Assembly (NCBI RefSeq): GCF_003574735.1
Contig: NZ_QORW01000005.1
Span: 62,001-126,000, forward strand
DNA length: 64,000 nt
Direction: 5' to 3'
From: Dongia deserti
Lineage (GTDB): Bacteria; Pseudomonadota; Alphaproteobacteria; Dongiales; Dongiaceae
Numbering within the stretch: position 1 is the first letter of the stretch; every line of letters starts with the position of its first letter. A program made the position numbers and the translations under genes. Under the pieces are notes generated by a model that did no database searches, was not told the origin of the DNA, and saw nothing but the letters and a program-made list of their open reading frames with translations. This document shows, in pieces, positions 15,383 to 24,224 of this stretch.

Positions 15383-15396
15383 ACCAAGATCTTGGT
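15383..15396. promoter_or_regulatory. 14-bp perfect palindrome in divergent promoter region
   Basis: ACCAAGATCTTGGT is a perfect palindrome midway between the divergent carboxypeptidase (start 15306) and lipoprotein (start 15449) genes. Its core fits the CwAnATnTwG pattern of NrdR boxes, but no second copy lies one helical-turn multiple away, so another dimeric repressor is equally possible. Confidence 0.45.
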
Positions 15397-15448
15397 TTAT
15401 GGCCCCTTAACGCAAAAATGAGTCAAACATTTCGGGGACGTGGGCGAC

Positions 15449-16156
15449 ATGCTGAGAGCGGCACTCAAAGTAACCTTAATGGTGTATGTCCTCAGTGGGT
15501 GCGCCTATCACGGTCAGCCCAGGACGGATATCGATAACCCGGCCGTTCGTAAGGTTGCCTGGTTCAGTTATCTCGATGGCAACGATATCCGTGAGCGCTG
15601 CACAGAGGGCGCGGCCGATCGCTATCGACTGGTTTACAACAGCCAATATGAGAAGCAGATTCGGTCATACGAAATCACCCAGGCCAGTCCCACTCCCGGT
15701 GGTGCCTATTTCGTTGCGCGGGCGATGGGTCCGACCAATCTTGCCCAAGTGGAACTCAGTGACCTGCTGGCGCCGTGGCGCTGGCAGAGGTCCGAGACGC
15801 AACTGAGCGATGCGGAGTTCGATCAGTTCCGCGACCTCTTGCTGCAAAGTGGATGGGGCCAGGGCGCACCACAGGGCAAGATTCTCCATTCGCGCGATTT
15901 CTACTGGGTGGCGTCCGGTTGCCGGAATGGTCAGTTCCATTTCGACGCTTGGGTCCATGCCCAAGGCGATTTCCCGCAAATCAAGTTCCAGGAGTTTCTG
16001 CTGGCGCGGGACAGGACCGGCCTGGCCTTCCGAAACCCTGTTCCGGTGCTGCCGCGCGATCGGGTGGAGCATGGCCGGGCACGCGATCGCTCCGCGACGA
16101 TTTTCGTCTTGACCGTGTCGGGCGAGGGGATCGGTGGGCTGCTCAATGCCTTCTGA
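15449..16156 (+). CDS. Putative lipoprotein of unknown function
   Basis: A 235-residue protein with a short signal peptide ending in LSGC, a lipobox, so it is probably attached to a membrane by its N-terminal Cys (about residue 15). The mature part has no recognised domain; it contains RYRLVYNSQYEKQIRSYE and a Cys pair (about residues 41 and 150). I set the start at ATG 15449, which has GGGGA upstream; an in-frame GTG lies at 15440. It is divergent from the carboxypeptidase and about 160 bp before clpS. Confidence 0.65.
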   Translation: MLRAALKVTLMVYVLSGCAYHGQPRTDIDNPAVRKVAWFSYLDGNDIRERCTEGAADRYRLVYNSQYEKQIRSYEITQASPTPGGAYFVARAMGPTNLAQVELSDLLAPWRWQRSETQLSDAEFDQFRDLLLQSGWGQGAPQGKILHSRDFYWVASGCRNGQFHFDAWVHAQGDFPQIKFQEFLLARDRTGLAFRNPVPVLPRDRVEHGRARDRSATIFVLTVSGEGIGGLLNAF

Positions 16157-16315
16157 GCGCCCATTTGATCCAATGGTCCATTGCCATCAGTGGCGGATTC
16201 ACCCACCTTTATCGTGGTTGATCGCTGGCCCACGTGCTCTATCTTTTAACTTGGCATTGACTTCCAATATTATAGAGCAATGTGGAGAAGCGACACCGAT
16301 AGGGCCCAGGGCGTA

Positions 16316-16681
16316 ATGGCGGGTGTAACGGTACCGCGCGCGAGCGGACCAGACCGGAATGACGGCGACGCGACCGGCGGCACGGGAACCGGCACCGGCA
16401 CGGTCGTCAAGACACGCCCAAAGACCAAGAAGCCCTCGATGTATCGGGTGCTGCTATTGAACGACGACTACACGCCGATGGAGTTCGTCGTCCACGTCCT
16501 GGAGCGGTTCTTCAACAAGAGCCGGGAAGCAGCCACCGAGATCATGCTCCACGTGCACCATCGCGGCGTGGGGGTGTGCGGCGTCTATACCTATGAAGTG
16601 GCGGAGACCAAGGTCACGCAGACCATAGACTTCGCGCGCCGACATCAGCATCCGTTGCAATGCACGATGGAGAAGGAATGA
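16316..16681 (+). CDS. clpS: ATP-dependent Clp protease adaptor ClpS
   Basis: N-degron adaptor that hands proteins with destabilising N-termini to ClpAP. The core ([24 protein letters not shown], then [19 protein letters not shown]) shows the NDD...M residues that form the N-degron pocket and the ClpA-binding surface. The flexible head is Gly-Thr rich (GTGTGTG). An ATG at 16280 extends the frame by 12 residues, but it lies right at an AT-rich TATTAT box (16268-16273), so ATG 16316 with AGGG upstream is preferred. clpA follows 49 nt downstream, as usual in proteobacteria. Confidence 0.95.
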   Translation: MAGVTVPRASGPDRNDGDATGGTGTGTGTVVKTRPKTKKPSMYRVLLLNDDYTPMEFVVHVLERFFNKSREAATEIMLHVHHRGVGVCGVYTYEVAETKVTQTIDFARRHQHPLQCTMEKE

Positions 16682-16730
16682 GGCGTTCCGACGATCCCCG
16701 GGCGCCGGTTTGAGTGAAGGAGAGGGTAGA

Positions 16731-19034
16731 ATGTTGTCGCCGAACCTAGAACAAACCCTGCGCCGGGCCCTGGCCTACGCGAATGAGCGGCGGCACGACT
16801 ACGCGACCCTCGAGCATCTCCTGCTGGCTCTGGTGGATGACCAGGACGCGATCGCGGTCATGCGGGCCTGCAATGTCGACGTCGAGCGGCTACGCCGCGA
16901 TTTGATCGACTATGTCGACAACCAGCTCGGCAACATCGTTGGCACCCACCATAACGAGGCGAAGCCGACGTCCGGCTTCCAGCGGGTGCTGCAGCGTGCC
17001 GCCATCCACGTGCAGTCGTCCGGACGCGAGGAAGTGACGGGCGCCAATATCCTGGTCGCCTTGTTCTCCGAGCGCGAGAGCCATGCCGTCTTCTTCCTGC
17101 AGGAGCAGGAGATGTCGCGGCTCGACGCCGTCAATTACATCAGCCACGGCATCGCCAAGGCGCCCGGCCGCTCCGAAACGCGGCGCGTGCGCGGCGCCGA
17201 TCCGGAGGCCGAGGGCAATGGCGGTGTGAAGACCGGCAGCGACGCACTCGAGGCCTATTGCGTCAACCTCAATCAGAAAGCCAAGGACGGCCGCATCGAC
17301 CCGCTGATCGGGCGCGAGGCGGAGGTCAACCGCACCATCCAGGTCCTCTGCCGCCGGACCAAGAACAATCCGCTCTATGTAGGCGATCCGGGAGTCGGCA
17401 AGACCGCCATTGCCGAAGGGCTGGCACGCCGGATCGTCAACGAGGACGTGCCGGACGTTCTGAAAAATGCCGCGATCTTTGCCCTCGATATGGGCGCGCT
17501 GCTGGCCGGCACCCGCTATCGCGGCGATTTCGAGGAACGGCTGAAGGCGGTGGTGAAGGAACTGGAGGCGACGGAAGGCGCCATCCTCTTCATCGACGAG
17601 ATCCACACCGTGATCGGCGCCGGCGCGACCTCCGGCGGCTCGATGGATGCCTCCAACCTGCTGAAGCCGGCTCTCCAGTCCGGTCTGCTGCGCTGCATCG
17701 GTTCGACCACCTATAAGGAATACCGGCAGTATTTCGAGAAGGACCGGGCGCTGGTCCGCCGCTTCCAGAAGATCGACGTCAACGAGCCGTCGGTCGAGGA
17801 TGCCGTGAAGATCCTGCGCGGCCTGAAGCCTTATTACGAGAAGCACCACTCGGTGCGCTACACGCAAGAGGCAATCCGCGCCTCGGTGGAGCTGGCGGCG
17901 CGCTACATCAATGACCGCAAGCTGCCGGACAAGGCGATCGATGTGATCGACGAGGTCGGTGCGGCGCAGATGCTCCTGCCCGAATCCAAGCGCAAGAAGA
18001 CCATCACCGTGCGGGACGTGGAGGCGACTGTCGCCACCATCGCCAGAATTCCTCCGAAGTCGGTCAGCAAGGACGACAAGAACACGCTGAAGAACCTGCT
18101 GCGCGACCTGAGGACCATGGTGTTCGGCCAGGACAAGGCGATCGAGACTCTGGTCGCAGCGATCAAGCTCAGCCGCGCGGGCCTGCGGGAGCCCGAAAAG
18201 CCGATCGGCTGCTACTTGTTCTCCGGCCCGACTGGGGTCGGCAAGACTGAGGTCGCCCGCCAGCTCGCGATTTGCATGGGGATCGAGCTGACTCGATTCG
18301 ACATGTCCGAATATATGGAGCGGCACACGGTTTCCCGCCTGATCGGCGCCCCGCCGGGCTATGTCGGGTTCGACCAGGGCGGCTTGTTGACCGATGCAAT
18401 CGATCAGCATCCGCACTCGGTTCTACTGCTCGATGAGATTGAGAAGGCCCATCCGGATCTGTTCAACATATTGTTACAGGTAATGGATCACGGAAAGCTC
18501 ACAGACCACAATGGCAAGGTCGTGGACTTCCGAAATGTGATCCTGATCATGACCACCAATGCCGGCGCCTCGGAAATGTCCAAGGCGGCCATTGGCTTCG
18601 CTCGCGATCGGCGCGAGGGTGACGATACGGAGGCGATCAACCGGATGTTCACGCCGGAATTCCGCAATCGCCTGGACCAGATCATCGCCTTCAGCAACCT
18701 GCCGCCAGAGATTGTGGCCCAGGTCGTGGACAAGTTCGTGATGCAGCTCGAGGCTCAGTTGGCCGACCGGCACGTCACCATCGAGCTGGCCGAGGATGCC
18801 CGGAAATGGCTGGCGCAGAAGGGCTTCGATCCGCTCTATGGTGCCCGCCCGCTCGCCAGGGTCATCCAAGAGAACATCAAGAAGCCGCTGGCCGAGGACA
18901 TCCTGTTCGGCAGGCTCGAAAAGGGCGGAATGGTGCGGATCGGGCTCGATCGCGAGGCGGACAAGCTGACCTTCGACATCGCCGAGGGCAAGTCCGCGCC
19001 GCGGGAAGAGACGGTCGAACCAGTCGACGCCTGA
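16731..19034 (+). CDS. clpA: ATP-dependent Clp protease ATP-binding subunit ClpA
   Basis: AAA+ unfoldase of 767 residues that feeds substrates to ClpP and is targeted by ClpS. It has an N-terminal double Clp repeat (residues 1-145), D1 with GDPGVGKTA and the Walker [10 protein letters not shown], and D2 with [19 protein letters not shown] and the sensor-2 segment GARPLAR. The short linker between D1 and D2, without a ClpB-type coiled coil, marks it as ClpA. The frame opens at TTG 16710, but ATG 16731 with AAGGAG upstream is the better start. A hypothetical exported protein gene follows after a 392-bp gap. Confidence 0.97.
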   Translation: MLSPNLEQTLRRALAYANERRHDYATLEHLLLALVDDQDAIAVMRACNVDVERLRRDLIDYVDNQLGNIVGTHHNEAKPTSGFQRVLQRAAIHVQSSGREEVTGANILVALFSERESHAVFFLQEQEMSRLDAVNYISHGIAKAPGRSETRRVRGADPEAEGNGGVKTGSDALEAYCVNLNQKAKDGRIDPLIGREAEVNRTIQVLCRRTKNNPLYVGDPGVGKTAIAEGLARRIVNEDVPDVLKNAAIFALDMGALLAGTRYRGDFEERLKAVVKELEATEGAILFIDEIHTVIGAGATSGGSMDASNLLKPALQSGLLRCIGSTTYKEYRQYFEKDRALVRRFQKIDVNEPSVEDAVKILRGLKPYYEKHHSVRYTQEAIRASVELAARYINDRKLPDKAIDVIDEVGAAQMLLPESKRKKTITVRDVEATVATIARIPPKSVSKDDKNTLKNLLRDLRTMVFGQDKAIETLVAAIKLSRAGLREPEKPIGCYLFSGPTGVGKTEVARQLAICMGIELTRFDMSEYMERHTVSRLIGAPPGYVGFDQGGLLTDAIDQHPHSVLLLDEIEKAHPDLFNILLQVMDHGKLTDHNGKVVDFRNVILIMTTNAGASEMSKAAIGFARDRREGDDTEAINRMFTPEFRNRLDQIIAFSNLPPEIVAQVVDKFVMQLEAQLADRHVTIELAEDARKWLAQKGFDPLYGARPLARVIQENIKKPLAEDILFGRLEKGGMVRIGLDREADKLTFDIAEGKSAPREETVEPVDA

Positions 19035-19426
19035 CCGAACTGGTTGTTGGCGTTAGCTTTATTGCTCTGTCCTAGGCAATCACGACCATGTTAGCCGCAG
19101 CCGGGGAACGATCCCTGCGCTGTGGTTTTTCTTTCCCGCCCAGACCACACACTCTGTGATCTAGGTGTGGCAGCAGGTCTGGGCGGGTCATGGCCTTGTC
19201 ACACCAATGCTTACCGAATTTTAAGAACTCTCGCGAAGAGTATTAACGCGCGAATCAGCAGCGCCGGCTTTGTCCGGATGTCCGGTTGGGAACCCGGATG
19301 TCCGTCCAGGACTGGGCCGGTGAGCACCTGGCGGACGGGAAGGGGTGCGCTGGTTCGTATCGATGGGGGCCTGTGAAACCTGGCGGGGTGCATCTGCACG
19401 CCGTCACGCCAAACGGAGGCCCTCGC
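19035..19426. other. Intergenic region downstream of clpA
   Basis: A 392-bp stretch without a convincing gene. It holds the long inverted repeat described separately (19135-19187) and an 11-bp direct repeat CCGGATGTCCG at 19274-19284 and 19294-19304. GGAGG at 19415-19419 is the ribosome binding site of the next gene. No clear sigma-70 promoter is visible. Confidence 0.6.
19135..19187. repeat. 12-bp perfect inverted repeat, possible structured RNA or terminator-like hairpin
   Basis: CCCGCCCAGACC (19135-19146) is exactly complementary to GGTCTGGGCGGG (19176-19187). Inside, CACAC and GTGTG can extend the fold after a bulge. There is no T-run after either arm, so it is not a standard intrinsic terminator. 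It lies about 100 bp after the clpA stop. Confidence 0.6.
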
Positions 19427-20062
19427 ATGCTGCGAACGACCATCCTTTCCGCTGCCATGGCCATAGCCCTGCCCTTGAGCCTGGGCGCCGGCGCCACGGT
19501 CGCCTCGGCTGCCCGCGACACGGACGACAAGCTGCCGAGAAATCGAGCGGCGGCCGCCGGTACCGCCGAGCCTGCTATGGCGGCGCCGGAAGAGGTCGCT
19601 GACGCGGAGGCGACGCGCCCGAAGCAGGGCGCCATGACCACCAAGGATGTGATCCTCTACAACATCATCTCCGACCAGATCAGCGAGATGCGCCGCAAGT
19701 CGGCACTGCCCGCAGTGATGTGCATCGCCGTAAGCACCGAGGACGGCGGTGCCGAAACAATTTCCCGCACCCTGATGACACAGCTCGAGGCGGACAACGC
19801 AGAAGTGGAAGACAGCCTCTTTACGCTGAAGCATGCCACCGAGTGCCAAAGCACGGGCAAGCGCGTCGTCGATCGCGAGACCCATGAGCGCGCGATGATG
19901 ATCGTCGCCGGCCCGATGGAGGCCGACATGAAGGGCTTGATGAGCGGCTGCGGCGACTATGTCGGCGGCTTCGTCCGCGCCACCGATGACAGCGACTTCG
20001 ACTTCTATACCGTCAATGGCGGCGCCGTCGCCCGCAAGCTTGGCTGCGAGCTGGCGCGGTAG
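19427..20062 (+). CDS. Exported protein of unknown function (paralogue of 20397-20933)
   Basis: A 211-residue protein with a signal peptide ending at ATVASA-A. The mature head is low in complexity and rich in Ala, Glu and Pro; the folded part begins near DVILYNIISDQISEMRRK. Two blocks match the protein at 20397-20933: SDQIxxxRRKSALPAVMCIAVS against SDQLQRVRNVLKQPSLVCVGVI, and the C-terminal CGDYVGGFVRATDD against CGEWSGGMYNQGN. Shared Cys residues suggest a disulfide in the periplasm. The start at ATG 19427 is fixed by GGAGG 7 nt upstream. Function is not known. Confidence 0.75.
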   Translation: MLRTTILSAAMAIALPLSLGAGATVASAARDTDDKLPRNRAAAAGTAEPAMAAPEEVADAEATRPKQGAMTTKDVILYNIISDQISEMRRKSALPAVMCIAVSTEDGGAETISRTLMTQLEADNAEVEDSLFTLKHATECQSTGKRVVDRETHERAMMIVAGPMEADMKGLMSGCGDYVGGFVRATDDSDFDFYTVNGGAVARKLGCELAR

Positions 20063-20085
20063 CGGTACGAATAGAGGAGGCGTAG

Positions 20086-20283
20086 ATGGCCGATGTTACT
20101 CTCCGAGTATCGACGAACTGGAGCGAGCGGCTGCTCCACCGGTTCGATCTGGTTCTGGACCGGCTTGAGCAGGCATTTGGCAGTGCCCTGGCGGACAAGC
20201 ATGGCGATTTCCATGAGGCAGCTCACGTCACCCACATTCGCCGGCTGGCAGCGCGCGGCTGCAATGGCCAGGCGCTGATATAG
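20086..20283 (+). CDS. Possible small ORF, 65 aa, with strong ribosome binding site
   Basis: The 334-bp gap between the two exported paralogues contains this ORF, preceded by AGAGGAGG 5 nt before its ATG. The product would be a charged helical peptide (WSERLLHRFDLVLDRLEQAF) without a recognised domain. Against it, third-position GC is modest and the opposite strand is also open from 20475 to 20005 with higher GC in its third positions (about 74 percent by hand count over this stretch). Either could be real, or neither. Confidence 0.35.
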   Translation: MADVTLRVSTNWSERLLHRFDLVLDRLEQAFGSALADKHGDFHEAAHVTHIRRLAARGCNGQALI

Positions 20284-20396
20284 GTATTTTGCTTTTTCCG
20301 GCAGATTGGGAACCTCTCCTGCCGCGCCATGGCCGATTGGTTGCGTGACGCCCCGTAACGCGGCACTCTCTCCCTGTTCTTCGAACGGGGTTCCGC

Positions 20397-20933
20397 GTGT
20401 TTCGCAGCTATATACGCCGATGCAATCTCGGCTTCGTCGCCGCATGCATGTTGCTGTCGGCTTGTGCCGACCCATCGGCTCGCATCAAGGCGACGGATTT
20501 CGGAGAACTGGACACTGTGAGCTATCTGATCCTATCGGATCAGCTGCAGCGCGTTCGCAACGTCCTGAAACAGCCGTCACTTGTCTGTGTCGGCGTTATT
20601 CCAAAGTTCGGTCGTATTTCGCCGGTCTCGGGCGAGGTCATGGCTCGCCTTCAGGCGGAGCCGGTGAGTGCGGAAATCCCTCTGGAGATCGTCTCGACAT
20701 TCGAGTGCCTTGCACACTACGTACGGGACAAGGGGCCGTTTACCCCCGAGCGATCGGACATATTGGCTTATGCTAAACGTGCGAATGATCCTTGCGGAGA
20801 ATGGTCGGGAGGGATGTACAACCAAGGCAATCTCGATCGCGCTGTGTTCTACGACCTCGTTGATGAAGATGGAATCGCAAGGCTCGTCGGTGGCCGGGAA
20901 TGTGCGGGCAGATATTATTACCTACGAAGGTAA
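20397..20933 (+). CDS. Putative lipoprotein of unknown function (paralogue of 19427-20062)
   Basis: A 178-residue protein beginning at GTG 20397. The signal peptide ends in LLSAC, a lipobox with Cys24, whereas its paralogue upstream looks soluble. The mature part has SYLILSDQLQRVRNVLKQ and a C-terminal CGEWSGG...GGRECAGRYYYLRR, matching the other protein block by block. Membrane-bound and soluble versions of one family next to each other suggest that they work together or compete in the periplasm. No known domain is recognised. The next gene is convergent and ends 4 nt away. Confidence 0.7.
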   Translation: MFRSYIRRCNLGFVAACMLLSACADPSARIKATDFGELDTVSYLILSDQLQRVRNVLKQPSLVCVGVIPKFGRISPVSGEVMARLQAEPVSAEIPLEIVSTFECLAHYVRDKGPFTPERSDILAYAKRANDPCGEWSGGMYNQGNLDRAVFYDLVDEDGIARLVGGRECAGRYYYLRR

Positions 20934-20937
20934 CGCC

Positions 20938-22131
20938 TCAGCTCCGCTCGGCATGACGATAGGGTGTGAACTCCTCCAGCGCCGTCTTTTCCTGCGCCAT
21001 GTAAGCGCGTTCGCGGTCCAGGAAATCGGAAATCGCGGCCCTGAGGCGTGGGTCTGAGATCCAGTGAGAGCTGTATGTATCGGTCGGCAAATAGCCGCGC
21101 TGGATCTTGTGCTCGCCCTGGGCGCCAGCCTCGACGCGCGATAGCTTGTGCGCGATCGCGTAGTCGATCGCGCGGTAATAGCACAGCTCGAAATGCAGGA
21201 ACCGGTAATCCTCCAGGCAACCCCAGTTGCGGCCGTAGAGGGCTTGCGGGCCTTTGAGATTGAGCGCGCCGGCGACCAATTGCCCATCATTCTCCGCCAG
21301 CATCAGGACGATGCGATCGCGCAAGCTATCGGCAATGCGGGCGAAAAAATCGCGGTTGAGATAGGGGCGGCCCCATTTGCGGCTGCCGGTATCCATGTAG
21401 AAGGCGAAGAAGCCGTCCCAGTGCTTGGCCGTCAACTCAGCGCCCTCATAGGCATGGATGGCGAGGCCGTATTCGGCAACGGCCGCGCGCTCCTTCCGGA
21501 TCGCCTTGCGCTTGCGCGAATTAAGTGCGCTGAGGAAATCGCCGAACTCAGCGTAGCCCTCGTTGGCCCAGTGATATTGCACGCCGATGCGCGTCAAGAA
21601 CCCGACCTGCTCCAGCAAATCGCTCTCCTCGCGCGTCGCGAAGGTGACGTGCAGCGACGACATGCCTGAATTCTCGACTGCGGAGATGAGCGCCGAGATC
21701 AGGGCGGCACGCGCTTCTTTTGCGCGCGGCCCCGCGCGCACCAGCAGACGCGGTCCCGGCACCGGGGTGAAGGGGGCAGCGACCTGGAGCTTCGGATAGT
21801 AGCGTCCGCCGGCCCGCTCATAGGCATCGGCCCAGCCATGATCGAACACATATTCGCCCTGGCTGTGGGATTTCACGTAGAGCGGCGCGGCGGCCAGAAG
21901 CGTGCCGCTTCCATCCTCGATCACCAGATGCTGCGGCAGCCAGCCGGCCTTGCGCCCGACCGATCCGGATTGCTCCAGGGCATCCAGAAAGGCGTGGCCG
22001 ACAAAGGGATTTTCGGGGCAGTCCCCCGCCAGCGCGGATTCGCCAGCGGCGCAGGCATCCCAAGCGGCGGCCGGAATGCGTGCGACGCCATCGACGACGC
22101 GCGCGGACAAAGTCGAAGCAGGACGGTTCAT
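20938..22131 (-). CDS. GNAT-fold protein of the DUF482/FemAB-like family
   Basis: A 397-residue protein matching the proteobacterial COG3146 (peptidogalycan biosynthesis-like, DUF482) family. Visible family features are NPFVGHAFLDALEQSGSVG near the N-terminus, FDHGWADAYERAG, YYPKLQVAAPFTPVPGPRLL in the middle, and GRNWGCLEDYRFLHFELCYY followed by GAQGEHKIQRGY near the end. The fold is thought to be an acyl- or aminoacyl-transferase, but the reaction is not established. It is a single gene convergent with the lipoprotein gene. Confidence 0.88.
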   Translation of the reverse strand: MNRPASTLSARVVDGVARIPAAAWDACAAGESALAGDCPENPFVGHAFLDALEQSGSVGRKAGWLPQHLVIEDGSGTLLAAAPLYVKSHSQGEYVFDHGWADAYERAGGRYYPKLQVAAPFTPVPGPRLLVRAGPRAKEARAALISALISAVENSGMSSLHVTFATREESDLLEQVGFLTRIGVQYHWANEGYAEFGDFLSALNSRKRKAIRKERAAVAEYGLAIHAYEGAELTAKHWDGFFAFYMDTGSRKWGRPYLNRDFFARIADSLRDRIVLMLAENDGQLVAGALNLKGPQALYGRNWGCLEDYRFLHFELCYYRAIDYAIAHKLSRVEAGAQGEHKIQRGYLPTDTYSSHWISDPRLRAAISDFLDRERAYMAQEKTALEEFTPYRHAERS

Positions 22132-22177
22132 ACCCGCATTGTGCGGCGCTGGCGCGGCGGGTCAAGCAACCTGATGT

Positions 22178-22672
22178 TCAGAGCAGGGTCAGGTTCTGCC
22201 GATCCGCCATCGGAAAGGAACAACCGAGAATGCGATCGATAGCCTTGCCGTCGCTCGCAAGCGGCAGCAGCAATCGCTCATAGACCCGCCAATGATCCAT
22301 GAAGGCTCCGGGGTTGGGATTGTAACGCCGAGTCTTGCAGACTGGCGCTTTGGTTCGGAGCACGTCGGCATAGTCGTCCAGGACGTCCGGCTCATAGCCG
22401 GAAATGTCCGCCTCGTCGAAGAACTTCCCGGTCAGCTCGCGGCAGGCCGCATCGACCAGAGAGGTGCCCATCAGGCGGAAGCGAAAGCGGTGCGGTCCCT
22501 CGACGACATCAACCATCAGCAGATTGCCGAACCACGGACGCAGGTCGTCATCAGAGAAGTTGCTGCGGCTTGGCAGCATGTCGCCTTGCCGCTTGGATGC
22601 CCAGAGTTCCACCAGCGTACGCAGCTGTGGATGCGTGATTACCGGCATCGGCATCTGGCTGGGCAGGTACAT
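22178..22672 (-). CDS. PAS_5 family protein
   Basis: A 164-residue single-domain protein resembling the PAS_5 (PF07310) family found mostly in alphaproteobacteria. Diagnostic stretches are LPSRSNFSDDDLRPWFGNLLMVDVV, FRFRLMGTSLVDA and a C-terminal ERLLLPLASDGKAIDRILGC. Ligand and partner are unknown. ATG 22672 has GGGGGA upstream. Confidence 0.8.
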   Translation of the reverse strand: MYLPSQMPMPVITHPQLRTLVELWASKRQGDMLPSRSNFSDDDLRPWFGNLLMVDVVEGPHRFRFRLMGTSLVDAACRELTGKFFDEADISGYEPDVLDDYADVLRTKAPVCKTRRYNPNPGAFMDHWRVYERLLLPLASDGKAIDRILGCSFPMADRQNLTLL

Positions 22673-22741
22673 GGTCCCCCGGTCGCAGCTTCGGTCCCAT
22701 TCCCCACTAAAATACGCCCACCAAAACCGCCAGCCTCAAGA

Positions 22742-23206
22742 TCAGACGATTTCGAAGGTGGCGTCAACCTCTACTGCAACGCCGAGTGGCAGTTGCGCCA
22801 CGCCCACGGCAGAGCGCGCATGCTTGCCTGCATCGCCGAGTACCTCGACCATGAAGTCCGAAACGCCATTGGCAACCTTCGGCTGGTCGGTAAAACCGGG
22901 CGCCGAATTCACAAAAACGTTCAATTTGACACAACGTTTAACACGATCGAGATCGCCCAGGGCCGCTTGCAGTTGCGCGAGGATGTTGTGACCGCAGATC
23001 CGTGCGGCCTTTTGTCCATCCTCGATCTGAAAGTCCTTGCCGAGCTGACCGACATATTTGAGCTCGCCGTTCCAGACCGTGACTTGACCGGACACGAACG
23101 CCTGATTGCCGGTGATGACGACCGGCACATAGTTCGCGACCGGTGCAGCGGCTTTCGGCAATTCGATCTTCAGTTCCGCGAGGCGGGCGGCAATTCTTCC
23201 GGACAT
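22742..23206 (-). CDS. RidA/YjgF family protein
   Basis: A 154-residue member of the RidA superfamily, related to enamine/imine deaminases. FVSGQVTVWNGELKYVGQLG and KRCVKLNVFVNSAPGFTDQPKVANG are typical. In the position of the catalytic Arg of true RidA (R-x-x-V-x-V near CVKLNVFVN) no clear match is seen, and GVAQLPLGVAVEVDATFEI replaces the usual A-x-LP-x-x-A-x-VE-I-E end. It belongs to the longer subgroup common in alphaproteobacteria, of uncertain activity. Confidence 0.85.
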   Translation of the reverse strand: MSGRIAARLAELKIELPKAAAPVANYVPVVITGNQAFVSGQVTVWNGELKYVGQLGKDFQIEDGQKAARICGHNILAQLQAALGDLDRVKRCVKLNVFVNSAPGFTDQPKVANGVSDFMVEVLGDAGKHARSAVGVAQLPLGVAVEVDATFEIV

Positions 23207-23359
23207 AGGTCAGCTCCCAAACTTGAAATCGCCGCGGAGCATAGCCGCAAGCCGGACCGCAAATCCAGACTGAGCACGACACTCTCAGCCACCGGTGCGC
23301 CGTACTTGTCACGAGACATATCGAGATGCGACGCAGAGGAGCGCGTGGTCCGGATCCCG

Positions 23360-23656
23360 TCACTCCGTCAGCACGGCGCCCTCTGGCGTGACCAGGACAT
23401 TTACGGGGTCGCCTTCGGCCAGGGCCAGGGCGTGCCAGGCATCGTCGCAACCCTTTGCGAGCCGACTGATTTCCGTATAGCCCTCGGCAAGGATGCGCTG
23501 TTCAGCCTCGATCCGAGTTGGGCCCTCGGATCTTTCGTCGATCTGGCAGGCTTGATCCGCGCGCGAGCCGGGCAGTACATCTGGCGCCGCCACCACCTCA
23601 AGGCCGGCGGTCGCAATCAGGAAAGCGGGGAGAAGGAGATTAAGACGCAGTTTCAT
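23360..23656 (-). CDS. Small exported protein (paralogue of 24678-25004)
   Basis: A 98-residue protein with a signal peptide (KLRLNLLLPAFLIATAGLEVVAA). The mature part contains ILAEGYTEISRLAKGCDDAWHALA and VNVLVTPEGAVLTE, a layout similar to PepSY/BBP-like small domains. The protein at 24678-25004 has the same two blocks (GYTSISGLTKGCDNYWHGQA, TNVMVTPDGRVVQE). The frame is open further upstream, but ATG 23656 with AGGGGA before it gives a proper signal peptide. Two conserved Cys residues flank the core. Confidence 0.72.
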   Translation of the reverse strand: MKLRLNLLLPAFLIATAGLEVVAAPDVLPGSRADQACQIDERSEGPTRIEAEQRILAEGYTEISRLAKGCDDAWHALALAEGDPVNVLVTPEGAVLTE

Positions 23657-23789
23657 GGTGCACTGATCCCCTGTGGCTTTTCGTTGCCTGATGACACCGC
23701 AACAAGAGGCCGGCAAGATGGTGGCAAGGTGGCGCAAATGTGGCTTTGGCGCGTTCCTATAAGGCCTTGAAAAAGGGGTGCTTCCTGCC

Positions 23790-24224
23790 GTGAGTTCTAT
23801 TCCCTTCGCGATCAAGGGGCTCGATCACATCGTGCTTCGTGTGCGCGATCTGGACCGCATGCTACGGTTCTATTGCGATATCCTGGGGTGCTCGATGGAA
23901 CGAGTGCAGGCGGAGATTGGGTTGACGCAGGTTCGGGCCGGCCGCTCTCTGATCGATCTGGTCCCGGTGGACGGCAAGCTGGGTCGGATGGGCGGCGCCG
24001 CTCCAGGCAAGGAAGGGCGCAATCTCGATCATTTCTGCATCACGATCGAGGGCTATGATGAAGCCAAGATCCGGGCCTATTTGACCGCGCACGGCGTCCA
24101 GGCTGGAGAGGCCGGATCGCGCTACGGGGCGGAGGGCGAGGGGCCCTCGCTGTACGTGACTGATCCCGAAGGCAACGTGGTGGAACTGAAGGGACAACCG
24201 TGGCAGCGACAAGCCGGAGAGTGA
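23790..24224 (+). CDS. VOC (glyoxalase/dioxygenase fold) protein 1
   Basis: A 144-residue vicinal-oxygen-chelate protein. GLDHIVLRVRDLDRMLRFYCDILGC gives the first metal-ligand His, and SLYVTDPEGNVVELKG gives the last Glu, as in glyoxalase-I and fosfomycin-resistance relatives. The start is taken as GTG 23790, with AAGGGG upstream; GTG 23778 is an alternative. The reaction cannot be decided. It overlaps the second VOC gene by 25 nt, and the two are clearly related. Confidence 0.85.
   Translation: MSSIPFAIKGLDHIVLRVRDLDRMLRFYCDILGCSMERVQAEIGLTQVRAGRSLIDLVPVDGKLGRMGGAAPGKEGRNLDHFCITIEGYDEAKIRAYLTAHGVQAGEAGSRYGAEGEGPSLYVTDPEGNVVELKGQPWQRQAGE

Noticed and set aside
16890-18416. 508-aa minus-strand ORF opposite clpA
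   Set aside because: Shadow of clpA; no domain and biased composition.
19274-19304. Direct repeat CCGGATGTCCG as an attachment site or iteron
   Set aside because: Only two short copies 20 bp apart, no integrase or mobile gene nearby; probably chance in GC-rich sequence.
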